36,141 nt of DNA from Bacteroidales bacterium (lineage in GTDB: Bacteria > Bacteroidota > Bacteroidia > Bacteroidales > UBA932): positions 1-36,141 of the forward strand of contig JAFUQW010000144.1 in the NCBI GenBank assembly GCA_017472115.1. Direction: 5' to 3'. Positions within the stretch are counted from its first letter, which is position 1. Each line of letters opens with the position of its first letter. Both the position numbers and the translations under genes were made by a program. Of the stretch, positions 35,280-36,141 are shown in pieces. The notes under the pieces were generated by a model, which ran no database searches, was not told where the DNA came from, and saw only the letters and a program-made list of their open reading frames with translations.

Positions 35280-35894
35280 ATGATAGTATTATTCGATTTC
35301 GACGGTGTCCTCATCGATACTGAAACCCAATATTCCCGATTCTGGGACCGCATAGGTCTCGATTTCCTGGGAATCGAGAATTTCGGCTGGACCATCAAGG
35401 GACAGACGCTCAAGGATACTTATGCCAGATTTTTTCCTTCACCTGATCTCCAGGAGAAGATCACCCCGCTGCTTGACGAGTTTGAGCGGAACATGTCATA
35501 TGACTTCCTTCCCGGTGCTGCAGACTTCCTGAATGCACTGCGTTCGGCAGGAATCCGGACCGCCATTGTCACAAGCTCCAATGAAAAGAAGATGGCAAAT
35601 GTTCATCAGGCTCATCCTGAACTCTCCGGTATGGTCGATATGATTCTGACGAGCGAACATTTCAGGAATTCCAAACCAGATCCCGAATGCTTCCTCAAAG
35701 GCATGGAACTCCTTGGAGGCAAGCCGTCCGAGACAGTAGTCTTTGAAGATTCCCTTCACGGAATCGCCGCAGCCCGTGCAGCAGGAGCCAGAGTGATAGG
35801 ACTCGCCACCACCTTTCCTGCAGACACCATAGCCCCTCTCTGCGACAAGGTGATCCCCGATTTCACCGCCCTCACCCTCGCCGATCTGGCCTGA
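35280..35894 (+). CDS. HAD-superfamily phosphatase, beta-phosphoglucomutase-like
   Basis: This is a 204-residue cytosolic HAD hydrolase of the subfamily with a helical cap inserted after motif I. Motif I is LFDFDGVLIDTE with the nucleophile Asp and acid/base Asp, motif II is IVTSSNEKKM, motif III is the Lys in FRNSKPDPECF, and motif IV is VVFEDSLHGIAAARAAG. Close relatives act on sugar phosphates or interconvert beta-glucose-1-phosphate, but substrate assignment within this group is unreliable. It lies 51 nt after the protease gene; the gap contains a small inverted repeat (GCTCAG at 35246-35251, CTGAGC at 35257-35262) without a T-tract. Confidence 0.92.
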   Translation: MIVLFDFDGVLIDTETQYSRFWDRIGLDFLGIENFGWTIKGQTLKDTYARFFPSPDLQEKITPLLDEFERNMSYDFLPGAADFLNALRSAGIRTAIVTSSNEKKMANVHQAHPELSGMVDMILTSEHFRNSKPDPECFLKGMELLGGKPSETVVFEDSLHGIAAARAAGARVIGLATTFPADTIAPLCDKVIPDFTALTLADLA

Positions 35895-35937
35895 TCCTCC
35901 GCACCCTGACATAGGCATCAAGTGCAAAAACATAGTC

Positions 35938-35983
35938 AAAGTGCTCGCGATACCCCTGAAAAAGATGGTATCACGAGCACTTT
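35938..35983. terminator. Long hairpin between the HAD gene and the convergent secreted-protein gene
   Basis: The 17-nt arm at 35938-35954 (AAAGTGCTCG-C-GATACC) pairs with 35967-35983 (GGTATC-A-CGAGCACTTT) with a single mismatch and a 12-nt loop. It lies between two convergent genes and is probably a bidirectional terminator. The T-rich side is stronger on the minus strand. Confidence 0.75.
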
Positions 35984-36013
35984 CACTACAAAACCGCACC
36001 CGGTTTATCTGAA

Positions 36014-36141
36014 TTATTCTGTAGGACTTGTAAATGTGATGTACTGGAAACTTGTAGTTACAGCACCATCTTTGGTACCATCTTCTTTAAGTCCGTATGC
36101 GTATATCATATACTCGACACCGGGTTTCACTCCCTGATGAC
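36014..36141 (-). CDS. C-terminal end of a probable secreted beta-sandwich protein (partial)
   Basis: The minus-strand frame is open from the window edge to a stop at 36014-36016, giving 42 residues including PGVEYMIYAYGLKEDG and the ending FQYITFTSPTE. The phrase PG-x-EY-x-IYAYGL followed by a final aromatic strand is typical of Ig/fibronectin-III-like repeats in Bacteroidota secreted lipoproteins. The gene starts beyond the window. A long hairpin 30 nt after the stop would be its terminator. The identity of the full protein cannot be known from this fragment. Confidence 0.55.
   Translation of the reverse strand, partial: HQGVKPGVEYMIYAYGLKEDGTKDGAVTTSFQYITFTSPTE

Overview
The window looks like chromosomal DNA from a member of the Bacteroidota, most likely order Bacteroidales. 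The evidence is a SusC/SusD pair, an OstA-like protein with a surA-type neighbour, a fused FeoA-FeoB, many lipoprotein signal peptides, and repeated promoter cores of the form TAnnTTTG, which is the Bacteroidota sigma-factor -7 element. G+C appears to be near 50% by eye. I cannot name a genus. No tRNA, rRNA, CRISPR array, transposase or phage gene is visible.

Positions 1-7130 hold the 3' end of guaB, then a chain of overlapping or closely spaced genes: a lipoprotein with a SurA-like fold, a SurA-type peptidyl-prolyl isomerase, a large OstA/LptA-like protein and an aldose-1-epimerase-like protein. A lipocalin follows with its own terminator. The chain mixes a purine enzyme with outer-membrane biogenesis factors.

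Positions 7190-12860 hold feoAB (ferrous iron uptake), a 385-nt non-coding stretch with two promoter cores and an internal terminator, a ScdA/YtfE-like hemerythrin gene overlapping a LuxR-type regulator gene, and a convergent NhaC-family antiporter. The antiporter shares a promoter region with queH (queuosine synthesis). queH carries an in-frame tandem duplication of a palindromic element.

Positions 13576-32194 form a polysaccharide utilization locus (PUL). On the minus strand are a GH53 endo-galactanase and a GH2 beta-galactosidase. On the plus strand are a SusR-like (DUF6377-type) membrane regulator, SusC, SusD, a large surface glycan-binding lipoprotein, a BACON/EF-hand/LRR/GH16 protein, a GH3 beta-glucosidase and a CotH-type lipoprotein. 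In the inferred scheme, surface proteins bind and cut a polysaccharide, SusCD imports the oligosaccharides, and periplasmic GH2/GH3 enzymes finish the job. The regulator would sense products in the periplasm and act on DNA through its cytoplasmic helix-turn-helix. The enzyme set points to two linkages: beta-galactan (GH53, GH2) and beta-glucan (GH16, GH3). A string of TCCACTTT repeats and an inverted repeat lie between the regulator and susC.

Positions 32200-36141 return to housekeeping genes: recO and rdgB on the minus strand, then an S41 C-terminal processing protease and a HAD phosphatase on the plus strand. The window ends in the C-terminus of a probable secreted protein on the minus strand.
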